9,647 bases of DNA from assembly GCA_025358395.1 (NCBI GenBank), contig JANYJT010000106.1:1-9647 (forward strand), given 5' to 3'. The translations under genes were made by a program, and so were the position numbers. This document shows positions 1 to 7,504 of the stretch, in pieces (the first letter of the stretch is position 1; every line of letters starts with the position of its first letter). Below the pieces are notes generated by a model. It searched no databases, was not told the origin of the DNA, and saw nothing but the letters and a program-made list of their open reading frames with translations. The stretch comes from Bacteroidia bacterium. Lineage in GTDB: Bacteria > Bacteroidota > Bacteroidia > Bacteroidales > Prolixibacteraceae.

Positions 1-924
1 CATGCTGATTCCGTTGCAAATCAAACCCCAGCTGGGCGTTCCATATATTTTCGAAATGATGAACCAGTTCCGGAGAATAAAGCCAACTGCCATTGAAAGC
101 ATTCCGAATGCAGCAATTATCGCGACCGTTTTTCCACGTTCCAATTTGCTTTGTTTCAGGAATAAACTAACTACCAGGCCGGCCAATACAATCATCGGGA
201 CATTGCCGTCGAGGATTACGCCGAAGATTGGGTTCAGGAATTTCAAAAATCCAGGCATTCCAAGTTGTGAAAGGATGTTCATTGCAATAAATAAGAGCAA
301 TAAAACAATTGTCGGGAAAAGTTTCGGGCCAATGAACAAGTTAACCGTGGCAGCTACAAAATATCCCCACCCGATCAATCCCAGAATCCCCCACCAACTG
401 GATACGAACCAGGTAATATGCCCGGGTTCGCCGGCTTTGAAAATCAAAGCCAAACAGATCAGTCCAATCACTCCAAGAGCTTTGAAGCCCAAAAACAATC
501 TTTTAAGCTTTGTATTTTCGGGATATTTATTCCAGATCAGAAAAATTGAAACATACATGAGGATGGCATAAAGATCCCTACTTATTCCGCTTAATCCGGA
601 GTTCAGGCGTCCGCTGTTAAGCATAAATACGCCTATGAGTAGCAAGCTTGCGGTACGAAGGAGGATATGCATGAAGACTTTCAGCTTTGTCTCGCCACTT
701 TTCATTCGGGAACTGAAGGCATAAGGAATCGCCATGCCTACCATAAAGAGAAATCCGGGAAAAACCCAATCGGCTAATCCCATTCCATCTACATTGGCTT
801 TGGTATGTACCAGCCATGCCGGAACACCGGGTTCGAACAGGTCGTTTACAAAAAGCATCAGAAACAGGGTCAATCCCCGCATGATGTCGATCGAAAGAAT
901 ACGGTTTGGTTTTGAATCTTTCAT
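1..924 (-). CDS. DUF5009 / heparan-alpha-glucosaminide N-acetyltransferase-like membrane protein (3' end outside window)
   Basis: The frame is open without a stop from the ATG at 924 to base 1, giving 308 residues, so the C-terminus lies beyond the left edge. The N-terminus has the family signature: basic residues, then SIDIMRGLTLFLMLFVND (residues 11-28), then ADWVFPGFLFMVGMAIPYAF (51-70). This resembles the DvFPxFLFixG block of human HGSNAT and the bacterial DUF5009 family. His40 sits just before that block, roughly where HGSNAT has its acetyl-accepting histidine, though spacing differs by about two residues. Further hydrophobic segments (about 87-101, 117-131, 148-163, 178-196, 202-218, 240-256, 266-286) make it a polytopic inner-membrane protein. 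SKIYGTPSWGL (291-301) fits the family's C-terminal half. Known relatives move acetyl groups across a membrane to sugars; the substrate here is unknown. It starts 6 nt after the thuA-like stop, so it is probably cotranscribed and coupled to it. Confidence 0.85.
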   Translation of the reverse strand, partial: MKDSKPNRILSIDIMRGLTLFLMLFVNDLFEPGVPAWLVHTKANVDGMGLADWVFPGFLFMVGMAIPYAFSSRMKSGETKLKVFMHILLRTASLLLIGVFMLNSGRLNSGLSGISRDLYAILMYVSIFLIWNKYPENTKLKRLFLGFKALGVIGLICLALIFKAGEPGHITWFVSSWWGILGLIGWGYFVAATVNLFIGPKLFPTIVLLLLFIAMNILSQLGMPGFLKFLNPIFGVILDGNVPMIVLAGLVVSLFLKQSKLERGKTVAIIAAFGMLSMAVGFILRNWFIISKIYGTPSWGLICNGISM

Positions 925-930
925 ATATGA

Positions 931-1725
931 TCACTTATCAAATACATTTCCCTTTTTATCCGTTGCAATTACCCAACGAAATGCATCAATGATGAGCTTG
1001 TTTTGAGTAGCATCCGTAAAAATCTGAGAGCCATGACCCATATTCAGGTAAATCATCCGGTAGTCGGTATTGGTCCAGACGACTGGAAAATCTCCATCAG
1101 GAACAATGTCTTTCAGTCCAAACGGATAATTATCCGGAGACAGTGATACCAGAACTTTGATATTCTTTCGTTCCCGCGGACTCGGTTTCCATTGATACCA
1201 TTCATTTACAGGTGCGATAAAAGACGAAGGCAATCCTTTGGTAATGGCATGCTTTGGATCGTCAATCACCAGTTTGGCAGGCATTGGCGGCCAATTGTTG
1301 CGATAAAATACACCTCCTCCAAGAAAATCGAGTCCCCATGCCCAGTTGGTATCCTTATCATTGTAAGCGGCTACATGAAATCCATACCAGCCACCGCCAT
1401 TTCCCATGTATCTCGTGAAAGCTTCGCGTTGCCCGGGAGTGCGCGGAAAATCGTTCAACATCATTACAAGCTGATAATTCTTAAGCTTATTATCGTTTAA
1501 ATCGCTCATTGTACTAGTCGTATCGAAAACAAATCCACCACCACTAGTTAGATCTTTAAAGAACCGGATGGCATCATTTGCGAACCGAACGTGATCTCCT
1601 TCAACATTCTTGCTGTAAAAAGCCAGCACTTTGAAGCGGGGAAACTGTGCTTTCAGATTCAGGGCGAACAGAAATATTAGGGTGATGAGAGCACATTTTC
1701 TAATAAGATAATCAGTTCGTTTCAT
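931..1725 (-). CDS. Secreted ThuA-like domain protein
   Basis: A 264-residue protein with an N-terminal signal peptide (basic start, hydrophobic core about 11-23, likely cleavage after LKA at 26). The rest matches the ThuA family (trehalose utilisation, glutamine-amidotransferase-like fold): the FKVLAFYS strand (31-38), GGGWYGFHVAA (110-120), the EWYQW block (175-179), PVVWT (214-218) and MGHGSQIF (229-236). Length fits one ThuA domain. The catalytic function of the family is not established, but such genes often sit with Gfo/Idh/MocA oxidoreductases and sugar genes in Bacteroidota. The ATG at 1725 is preferred. A longer frame begins with TTG at 1782, but that codon lies inside the probable -7 promoter box and would bury the signal peptide. 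An ATG at 1734 is a weaker alternative. It is the first gene of a pair with the DUF5009 gene. Confidence 0.85.
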   Translation of the reverse strand: MKRTDYLIRKCALITLIFLFALNLKAQFPRFKVLAFYSKNVEGDHVRFANDAIRFFKDLTSGGGFVFDTTSTMSDLNDNKLKNYQLVMMLNDFPRTPGQREAFTRYMGNGGGWYGFHVAAYNDKDTNWAWGLDFLGGGVFYRNNWPPMPAKLVIDDPKHAITKGLPSSFIAPVNEWYQWKPSPRERKNIKVLVSLSPDNYPFGLKDIVPDGDFPVVWTNTDYRMIYLNMGHGSQIFTDATQNKLIIDAFRWVIATDKKGNVFDK

Positions 1726-1779
1726 AATTCTCATTCTTCTAAAAATGGTAAATATCGTTGTCTTTGGATCATCTATTTT

Positions 1780-1808
1780 CAAAAATAGTGATTAAATATT
1801 GAAACCAA
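1780..1808 (-). promoter_or_regulatory. Probable Bacteroidota-type promoter of the thuA-like gene
   Basis: Read on the minus strand, TTG (1808-1806), 18 nt, then TATTTTTG (1787-1780). This fits the Bacteroidota sigma-ABfr pattern TTG-N18/19-TAnnTTTG. Transcription would start near 1773 and leave a leader of about 48 nt before the ATG at 1725. The -7 box lies inside a perfect inverted repeat, CTATTTT-CA-AAAATAG (1773-1788), which could also be an operator. It is the best promoter match in the window. Confidence 0.5.
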
Positions 1809-2015
1809 TCTTCACACAGAACTTTATAGGTTTGACCTCATTTTGTGAATTGCGGCGGCTAGCGCAAAAAGGCCTTAACACTCCTGCCATTCAGGAAAAG
1901 CTTAACGACTGTATTTATTTACATCTCCGTGAAAAATTATTTTCCTCAACATTAAAAGGCAACCAAAAAAAGAGCAAATTTGTAAGAAAGTCATCATTGC
2001 CAAACCAAGTCCGGT

Positions 2016-2918
2016 ATGTTTGCATATTCTTACATCGATATTTTAATAAGTGTTGTTCTGGCATTTATCATGCTGGGGATCGGGTTGACCTTAACAATAC
2101 AAAACTTTAAAGATGTTCTGAAATCACCTGGATCATTGTTTATAGGATTGAGCTCCCAAATTATTGCTCTGCCAATAATTGCTTTCATTATTACCTATTT
2201 CGCCGATCTTCCACTTCCTGTTAAAGTTGGTTTTATTTTGCTGATTGCCTGTCCTGGAGCATCGACTTCAGGTTTTTTGACCTACTTTTTCAATGGAAAT
2301 GTGGCTCTTTCGGTCACTTTTACGACAATCAACAGCATCTTGACACTATTTACAATTCCTATAACTGTCAATCTTGCGCTGATCTTCTTTTATGGCAGAC
2401 AGACCACGATACAACTTCCATTTTGGGAAACGCTTATACAAATCTTTCTTGTAACGCTTATTCCTGCTTTGCTGGGAGCATTGATAAGAGGGAAATATCC
2501 GGCTTTTGCCGATAAAGTAAAAAAACCAATGAATTATGCACTTTTAGCAGCGTTAGCGACGGTATTCTTTATTAAATTATTTGCCAGCGAAGAACACGGG
2601 GGTACAGGCATAAGCTCTGCAGAATTCTGGCAAATATTCCCTTATGGTTTACTAATCAATGTTATCAGCTTTATATGGGGCTATTATATTATTTTCAAGA
2701 ATAAATCGAGCAACATAGATTCATTTACCATAGCAATTGAGTCAGCGGTTCACAATACGACACTGGCATTTCTGGTTGCAGGGACACTGCTTCAAAATCA
2801 GGATATGGTGAAGCCATCTCTGGTCTATTCCATGTTTTCCTTCTGGACTGCCATCATTTTCAGCATGATAGTCAAGAGGAGATTGAAACTAAAAACTTTT
2901 GAAGCCTTCAAAGACTAA
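2016..2918 (+). CDS. Bile acid:sodium symporter (BASS/SBF) family transporter
   Basis: A 300-residue, strongly hydrophobic protein with about nine or ten membrane segments (roughly 8-27, 40-61, 70-90, 97-125, 139-156, 173-190, 207-227, 236-258, 267-286). Family motifs: LGIGLTLTIQNFKDV (20-34), then ACPGASTSGFLTY (78-90) followed by NGNVALSVTFTTINS (93-107), the crossover region equivalent to PGGTASN in bacterial ASBT homologues. In the C-terminal half, AIESAVHNTTLAFLVAG (240-256) matches the second crossover helix. BASS proteins import organic anions with sodium; the substrate here is unknown. Two sodium-site positions look altered: the Asn of TASN is Gly86, and the Gln of the E-V-G-M-Q motif is His246, while Ser85 and Glu242 are kept. 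The ATG at 2016 is the first in frame after the stop at 1983 and lacks a clear Shine-Dalgarno. The gene is divergent from the thuA-like gene. Confidence 0.88.
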   Translation: MFAYSYIDILISVVLAFIMLGIGLTLTIQNFKDVLKSPGSLFIGLSSQIIALPIIAFIITYFADLPLPVKVGFILLIACPGASTSGFLTYFFNGNVALSVTFTTINSILTLFTIPITVNLALIFFYGRQTTIQLPFWETLIQIFLVTLIPALLGALIRGKYPAFADKVKKPMNYALLAALATVFFIKLFASEEHGGTGISSAEFWQIFPYGLLINVISFIWGYYIIFKNKSSNIDSFTIAIESAVHNTTLAFLVAGTLLQNQDMVKPSLVYSMFSFWTAIIFSMIVKRRLKLKTFEAFKD

Positions 2919-2947
2919 ATATCAATCAAACATTCAGTTTGAAGGCT
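2903..2947. terminator. Inverted repeat spanning two convergent gene ends, candidate bidirectional terminator
   Basis: AGCCTTCAAA (2903-2912) and TTTGAAGGCT (2938-2947) are perfect 10-base complements with a 25-nt loop. The loop contains the stop codons of both the plus-strand transporter (2916-2918) and the minus-strand oxidoreductase (2926-2928). The right arm is followed by GATTTTTG. On the minus strand a run of five T lies a few bases after the stem. The long loop makes it weaker than a classical terminator, but its placement fits. Confidence 0.4.
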
Positions 2948-4095
2948 GATTTTTGAGCGGTCAGAGCCAATTCTGTTGCCAGGAAACAATGATCCTGCGA
3001 CATGGCGGTTTGGGTACGATTGACGACATCGCTCACAAGCTGTTCGCCATAAGGCATATACACCTGCGAGCAATCAAAATACTTTGTCTCCTTTTGGTTG
3101 ACCAAAAACAAATGATTCCCTCCTTTACGACCGGCAATATCGATGTACTTTCGCATCTCAATATAACCTTCCGTACCCAAAATGAAAGTCCGGCCATCTC
3201 CCCAGGTACCAAGACCTTCAGGGGTGAACCAGTCGATACGAATGTAGCCGGTCGCATGTGGGCTGCGCACGCTCATGTCGCCAAAATCACAATATTTGGG
3301 ATATTGAGCATTACCGAAATTTCCTACTTGTGAAAAGCTTACCTCGGCTTGCCTGGAGTTGGTGTAATATAAAAACTGATCGCACTGATGCGAGCCGATA
3401 TCGCACAAGATTCCTCCGGCCTTCTCTGGATCAAAAAACCAGTCGGGACGACTCTTCGGCCTCATTTGGTGCGGCCCAATTCCAATGGTTTGAACCACTT
3501 TTCCGATCGCACCCGCCAAGATTAGTTCTCCTGCCTTCACAGATGCCGGATTACCAAGACGTTCACTGTAAACGATGGAATAAATGCGGTTTGTTTTCTT
3601 TTGCACTTTCTTCACTTCTTTGAATTGATCGAAAGTCAGGATTCCCGGTTTGTCTGTCATAAAATCCTTCCCCGACTGCATAACCCGAATGCCAAGTGGT
3701 GCCCGTTCGATGGGGATTGCAGAACTGGCCACCAACTGAATGGAGCTGTCTTGAAGAATTTCTGTCTCGCTGGTTGCCACTTTTGCATTTGGATAACGCC
3801 TGGTGAATTGCGCTAATAATTCGGGCTCTTTGCAATAAATTGAAATCAATTGACCTCCACCATCAATCAATGAATCAACCATTCCATAAATGTGGCTGTG
3901 GTTGATTCCAATAACGGAAAACCGGATACTATCTTTAGGCGCAGAACGTTTCTCCTGCTGTAATATGATCTCTTCGGGCCGGTTCGTGTTATGAAGGCCA
4001 TGTCCAAATAGATCACCCGGGAGCATGGTTGCAGCAGCCAATCCTGTTGCGGATGCAAATGAATGTTTCAAAAAATTGCGTCTGTTGGATTCCAT
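2926..4095 (-). CDS. Tat-exported Gfo/Idh/MocA family oxidoreductase
   Basis: A 389-residue protein opening with a twin-arginine signal, NRRNFLK (4-10), followed by a mild hydrophobic stretch (about 15-27), so it is probably exported folded to the periplasm with its cofactor. The N-terminal Rossmann part begins at SIRFSVIGINHSHIYGMV (56-73). The usual GxGxxG is replaced by GINHSH, a variant seen in some family branches. MTDKPGI (146-152) corresponds to the E-K-P motif with the catalytic-type Lys149. GGILCDIGSHQCDQ (227-240) holds the conserved Asp232 and His236 of the C-terminal alpha/beta domain. The family uses NAD(P) on sugars and inositols; the substrate is not readable here. The ATG at 4095 places the Tat motif at the usual distance from the start. 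The gene faces the transporter tail to tail with 7 nt between stops, so the two are not an operon. Confidence 0.87.
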   Translation of the reverse strand: MESNRRNFLKHSFASATGLAAATMLPGDLFGHGLHNTNRPEEIILQQEKRSAPKDSIRFSVIGINHSHIYGMVDSLIDGGGQLISIYCKEPELLAQFTRRYPNAKVATSETEILQDSSIQLVASSAIPIERAPLGIRVMQSGKDFMTDKPGILTFDQFKEVKKVQKKTNRIYSIVYSERLGNPASVKAGELILAGAIGKVVQTIGIGPHQMRPKSRPDWFFDPEKAGGILCDIGSHQCDQFLYYTNSRQAEVSFSQVGNFGNAQYPKYCDFGDMSVRSPHATGYIRIDWFTPEGLGTWGDGRTFILGTEGYIEMRKYIDIAGRKGGNHLFLVNQKETKYFDCSQVYMPYGEQLVSDVVNRTQTAMSQDHCFLATELALTAQKSAFKLNV

Positions 4096-4125
4096 ATGCT
4101 TTGAATTTGGTTAATATCATCTCAG

Positions 4126-4157
4126 TTGGATCACAATCCAATATCTAAAAATAGATA
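4126..4157. promoter_or_regulatory. Two abutting perfect palindromes upstream of the Gfo/Idh/MocA gene, candidate operators
   Basis: TTGGAT-CACA-ATCCAA (4126-4141) is followed with no gap by TATCTA-AAAA-TAGATA (4142-4157). Both have 6-base arms and a 4-base centre. They lie 31-62 bp upstream of the minus-strand ATG at 4095. The second contains, on the minus strand, TATTTTTA (4153-4146), one base off a -7 box, but no matching -33 element was found. This could be a dimeric-regulator site or leader hairpins. The identity of any regulator is unknown. Confidence 0.35.
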
Positions 4158-4237
4158 ATAAAACTCAAAGCTTATCATCAAACAAATTTTTAAATCTTGT
4201 CTCCTTTTTTTGAATCCAATAGGAAGAACAAGGGGCG

Positions 4238-4253
4238 ATTTAGTCACCTAAAT
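4238..4253. repeat. 16-bp palindrome in the intergenic region before the PLD-like gene
   Basis: ATTTAG-TCAC-CTAAAT is a perfect inverted repeat with the same 6-4-6 layout as the two palindromes at 4126-4157 but a different arm sequence. It lies 115 bp before the ATG at 4368. The rest of the 272-bp gap between the two divergent genes is AT-rich and shows no clear TAnnTTTG promoter on the plus strand. Confidence 0.3.
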
Positions 4254-4367
4254 TCTGAAGCAATTTTTGCACAATTGAAATGATAACCACTTTCTGACTT
4301 AGAAACAATTAGGGATTTTTTGCGTATCCAAGCTATAAACATCAATCAAATTATAATACTTACCAAT

Positions 4368-5009
4368 ATGACAAATATAATTCAGAGCTCAAGCAATACA
4401 CTGGGTACACCATCCATAAGTCTTCAGACATTTAATCTATCTGATCTTCAGCAATATACTCTCGAGAAATCATTTTCAGCCAATGCTAGTAAAGATTTTC
4501 ATCTGTTTTATGTAGGCAGGGATGATGTTCATGACATTTTGAAACATATTCTTTCGCGGTGCAGTGTTTCACTCTATCTGAATATGTTTGGTTTTGATGA
4601 TGACGAGTTAAACTCTATTCTCATGGCCAAGGCCCTGGATCCAAATATTACCATGGTAATTACCCTGGATAAGAGTCAGGCTGGAGGCGTACACGAGAAG
4701 GCTTTGCTGGATGCGGATAAGGCAAATAATCTGGCTGCATTTAATACCCACTTTGTTATCGGTAGCTCGGCAACAAACCAAATTTCTCATACCAAAGGTT
4801 TCGTTGCCGATGGCAAGGTTGGAGCTGAGGGTTCGACAAATTGGTCAGGTTCGGGCGAGGGAACATTTGTCGTGACAGGAAAGCCGGGAGGCCCAGGGTA
4901 TAAAGCACAAAACAACACGCAATCTGTATTTACGGACAGCGATACATTAAGTCGTTTCACTGCCGAACTACTTGCCGAACATTTAGCTGCCCAGAAAAAA
5001 TCTCTGTAA
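4368..5009 (+). CDS. Small single-HKD phospholipase D-like protein
   Basis: A 213-residue protein from the ATG at 4368; the frame also allows a TTG at 4320, adding 16 residues. One complete HKD motif is visible: His141-x-Lys143, four residues, Asp148, six residues, Gly155-Ser156-x-Asn158. This is the catalytic signature of phospholipase D-type phosphodiesterases, including Nuc-like nucleases. With a single motif the enzyme would need to dimerise to build the active site, as Nuc does. The upstream half has the usual alternating strands (DFHLFYVG 43-50, VSLYLNMFGF 67-76, ITMVITLD 94-101). No signal peptide or membrane segment is seen, so it is probably cytosolic. The substrate (nucleic acid or lipid) cannot be told. 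It is transcribed alone, flanked by oppositely oriented genes and a strong terminator. The exact role is unknown. Confidence 0.8.
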   Translation: MTNIIQSSSNTLGTPSISLQTFNLSDLQQYTLEKSFSANASKDFHLFYVGRDDVHDILKHILSRCSVSLYLNMFGFDDDELNSILMAKALDPNITMVITLDKSQAGGVHEKALLDADKANNLAAFNTHFVIGSSATNQISHTKGFVADGKVGAEGSTNWSGSGEGTFVVTGKPGGPGYKAQNNTQSVFTDSDTLSRFTAELLAEHLAAQKKSL

Positions 5010-5046
5010 ACAGTTGCTTGAAAATTATATGACAATTTTATTAGGA

Positions 5047-5088
5047 GAGGAAAAAGAATCATTTCAGGCTTCATGATTCTTTTTCCTC
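5047..5088. terminator. Strong bidirectional terminator hairpin
   Basis: GAGGAAAAAGAATCAT (5047-5062) and ATGATTCTTTTTCCTC (5073-5088) are perfect 16-base complements around a 10-nt loop. The stem carries an A5 tract on the left and a T5 tract on the right. It sits between the ends of two convergent genes (stops at 5009 plus and 5103 minus), 37 and 14 bp away, so it can end transcripts from both sides. Confidence 0.75.
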
Positions 5089-5102
5089 CATGTCATTTCC
5101 GC

Positions 5103-6350
5103 TTATTTTTCTTTGATATCGTATGCCATTAACGCGTTAGTATGCCTGATGTAGAGTATTCCATTGTGGATAACCGGATGAGCCCAAAAAGGTCCTGAGT
5201 TTCCAAATTTAATCTGAAAACTACTGATAAGGTCGAATTTTTCAGTTCCCGGTTTAAGTAATCCGACATTCCCTTTTTTCTCATCATAGATATAAAGAAG
5301 TCCATCGGCAGAAATAATGGAACCTTTGCAGTTCCAATGTTCTTCCCACATCTTTTTACCGCTTGCCCATTCGATACAGCACCAATTTCCATCGCCATTG
5401 TTCAGCCAGTTGGAACCATAGAGATAGCCATTAAGAAGCACAACCCCGCCATGATGGACATCCAGAACTTTGTCAGTCCAGACGACACTGGCGCTCTTGC
5501 CATCTTCTGCGGGCTTAATCATCATCCCACCTACGTTATATCCCGAAGTTACGTAGATCATTCCATTGGAATATACAGGAGTAACACAATTGATAAAATC
5601 CCATTTAAAATCAGCCGGTTTCTCCAAAAGAACTTTCCACTGGATCTCACCGTTTGAGGCGTCCACTGCGAATACATTGTTCATTCCCATATTGACAATG
5701 ATTTTTTTACCCGCAAAATTGATCAGTATTGGTGAGACATACCCTGGCTTGTCATTTAAAGTGGCTGATTTCCAAATAACTGCACCTGTAGTTTTATTTA
5801 GGGCGATGGTCATTGTCTCAGGCCCTCCCGGCGTAAAATAGAGTTTATCTCCATCTATCAGTAGCGATTCCGCGATGCCCCACATTCCATAAGTACCCTG
5901 GTTTGCTTCGCTTCCTTTATAAGACCAGATGATTTTCCCATCGGTTCCATCAATGCAAGCGAGGTCGCCAAATCCACTGCAAGTGAAAACCATTTTGCCC
6001 TCAACGGTAGGTGTAGCCCGGCTTTCCGGATAGGAACCGTTCCACGCTCTGCCCATCACTGTCTGCCAAAGCAGTTTCCCATTCATATCCAAAGCATAAA
6101 GCACATCATCAGCATCTTTGATCCCGGTAATGTAGATGGAATTGTTCCCGAATGAAACCGAAGAGTTCCCTTTTGTTAAATCAAGGTTGGACCATAACAA
6201 AGCTGGACCTTCGGCAGGCCAGGATTTCAGCAGACCTGTCTCACCGGAAACACCGGTCCGGTTTTCAGGGCGCCATTCACTCACTTTTTGTGCATTACTA
6301 AGCTGGAAGCCTAGTAAAAATGTAAAGAAAAACAGACAGGTTGATTTCAT
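5103..6350 (-). CDS. Secreted PQQ-like beta-propeller repeat protein
   Basis: A 415-residue protein with a clear signal peptide (hydrophobic core 5-17, probable cleavage after SNA at 20, next residue Gln). No lipobox cysteine is placed for lipidation. The body consists of propeller blades ending in the PQQ-repeat pattern, hydrophobic strand, A/C-x-D/N, x-G, x-x-x-W: LYALDMNGKLLWQ (84-96), ACIDGTDGKIIWS (131-143), IALNKTTGAVIWK (182-194), VFAVDASNGEIQW (226-238) and a diverged CCIEWASGKKMWEE (324-337). The region 386-412 closes the last blade. Such proteins resemble BamB or quinoprotein propellers in fold. No catalytic dehydrogenase residues were recognised, so binding or scaffold use is as likely as enzymatic use. 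The ATG at 6350 gives the signal peptide directly. It lies downstream of the aldo/keto reductase on the same strand after a 139-bp gap. Confidence 0.85.
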   Translation of the reverse strand: MKSTCLFFFTFLLGFQLSNAQKVSEWRPENRTGVSGETGLLKSWPAEGPALLWSNLDLTKGNSSVSFGNNSIYITGIKDADDVLYALDMNGKLLWQTVMGRAWNGSYPESRATPTVEGKMVFTCSGFGDLACIDGTDGKIIWSYKGSEANQGTYGMWGIAESLLIDGDKLYFTPGGPETMTIALNKTTGAVIWKSATLNDKPGYVSPILINFAGKKIIVNMGMNNVFAVDASNGEIQWKVLLEKPADFKWDFINCVTPVYSNGMIYVTSGYNVGGMMIKPAEDGKSASVVWTDKVLDVHHGGVVLLNGYLYGSNWLNNGDGNWCCIEWASGKKMWEEHWNCKGSIISADGLLYIYDEKKGNVGLLKPGTEKFDLISSFQIKFGNSGPFWAHPVIHNGILYIRHTNALMAYDIKEK

Positions 6351-6415
6351 TCAGATTTTTTGTTCAGTTTAATTGTTTATAAAAAATAAATATTGTTAAT
6401 TATCATAATTTCAGA

Positions 6416-6438
6416 GGTATACATATCGGTATACAATA
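6416..6438. repeat. Direct repeat of GGTATACA in the upstream region of the PQQ-like gene
   Basis: GGTATACA occurs at 6416-6423 and 6428-6435, 12 bp apart start to start, each with the palindromic core GTATAC. The pair lies 66-88 bp upstream of the PQQ-like start at 6350, in otherwise AT-rich sequence. It may be a regulator site. No full promoter match was found next to it. Confidence 0.35.
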
Positions 6439-6468
6439 TAATTTCTGTGATGAATTTAATCAAATTTA

Positions 6469-6487
6469 TTTGAGAAATCACCTCAAA
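6469..6487 (-). terminator. Weak hairpin just after the aldo/keto reductase stop
   Basis: TTTGAG (6469-6474) and CTCAAA (6482-6487) form a 6-bp stem with a 7-nt loop, immediately downstream of the reductase stop codon at 6490 on the minus strand. The sequence beyond is AT-rich but has no long T run. It is a possible weak terminator separating the reductase from the PQQ-like gene. Confidence 0.25.
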
Positions 6488-6489
6488 GT

Positions 6490-7494
<1,005 letters not shown>

Positions 7495-7504
7495 TTATAA
7501 GAAG

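Noticed and set aside
2..571. Plus-strand open frame of 189 codons
   Set aside because: It lies antisense to the DUF5009 gene, whose minus-strand frame is open to the window edge and shows clear family motifs and membrane segments; the plus-strand product shows none.
617..934. Minus-strand frame of 105 codons
   Set aside because: It is a shifted frame of the DUF5009 gene and has no family resemblance.
1827..1834. TAGGTTTG as a transporter promoter
   Set aside because: The -7 pattern matches, but the nearest TTG upstream is 25 nt away and the leader would be about 175 nt; too weak to list.
2015..2022. TATGTTTG as a -7 promoter box for the transporter
   Set aside because: It fits TAnnTTTG but covers the start codon itself, and the nearest upstream TTG is only 15 nt away.
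1799..2110. Plus-strand frame of 103 codons before the transporter
   Set aside because: It overlaps the transporter start by 95 bp in another frame, begins over the thuA-like promoter, and its sequence shows no domain pattern.
2953..3623. Plus-strand frames inside the Gfo/Idh/MocA gene
   Set aside because: They are antisense shadows of a gene with complete family motifs.
4320..4367. TTG start for the phospholipase D-like protein
   Set aside because: It adds 16 residues without a signal peptide or domain, and an ATG follows at 4368.
4368..5009. Phospholipase D-like gene as part of an anti-phage system
   Set aside because: No helicase, nuclease, sensor or other defence partner lies in the window, so the claim would rest on the HKD motif alone.
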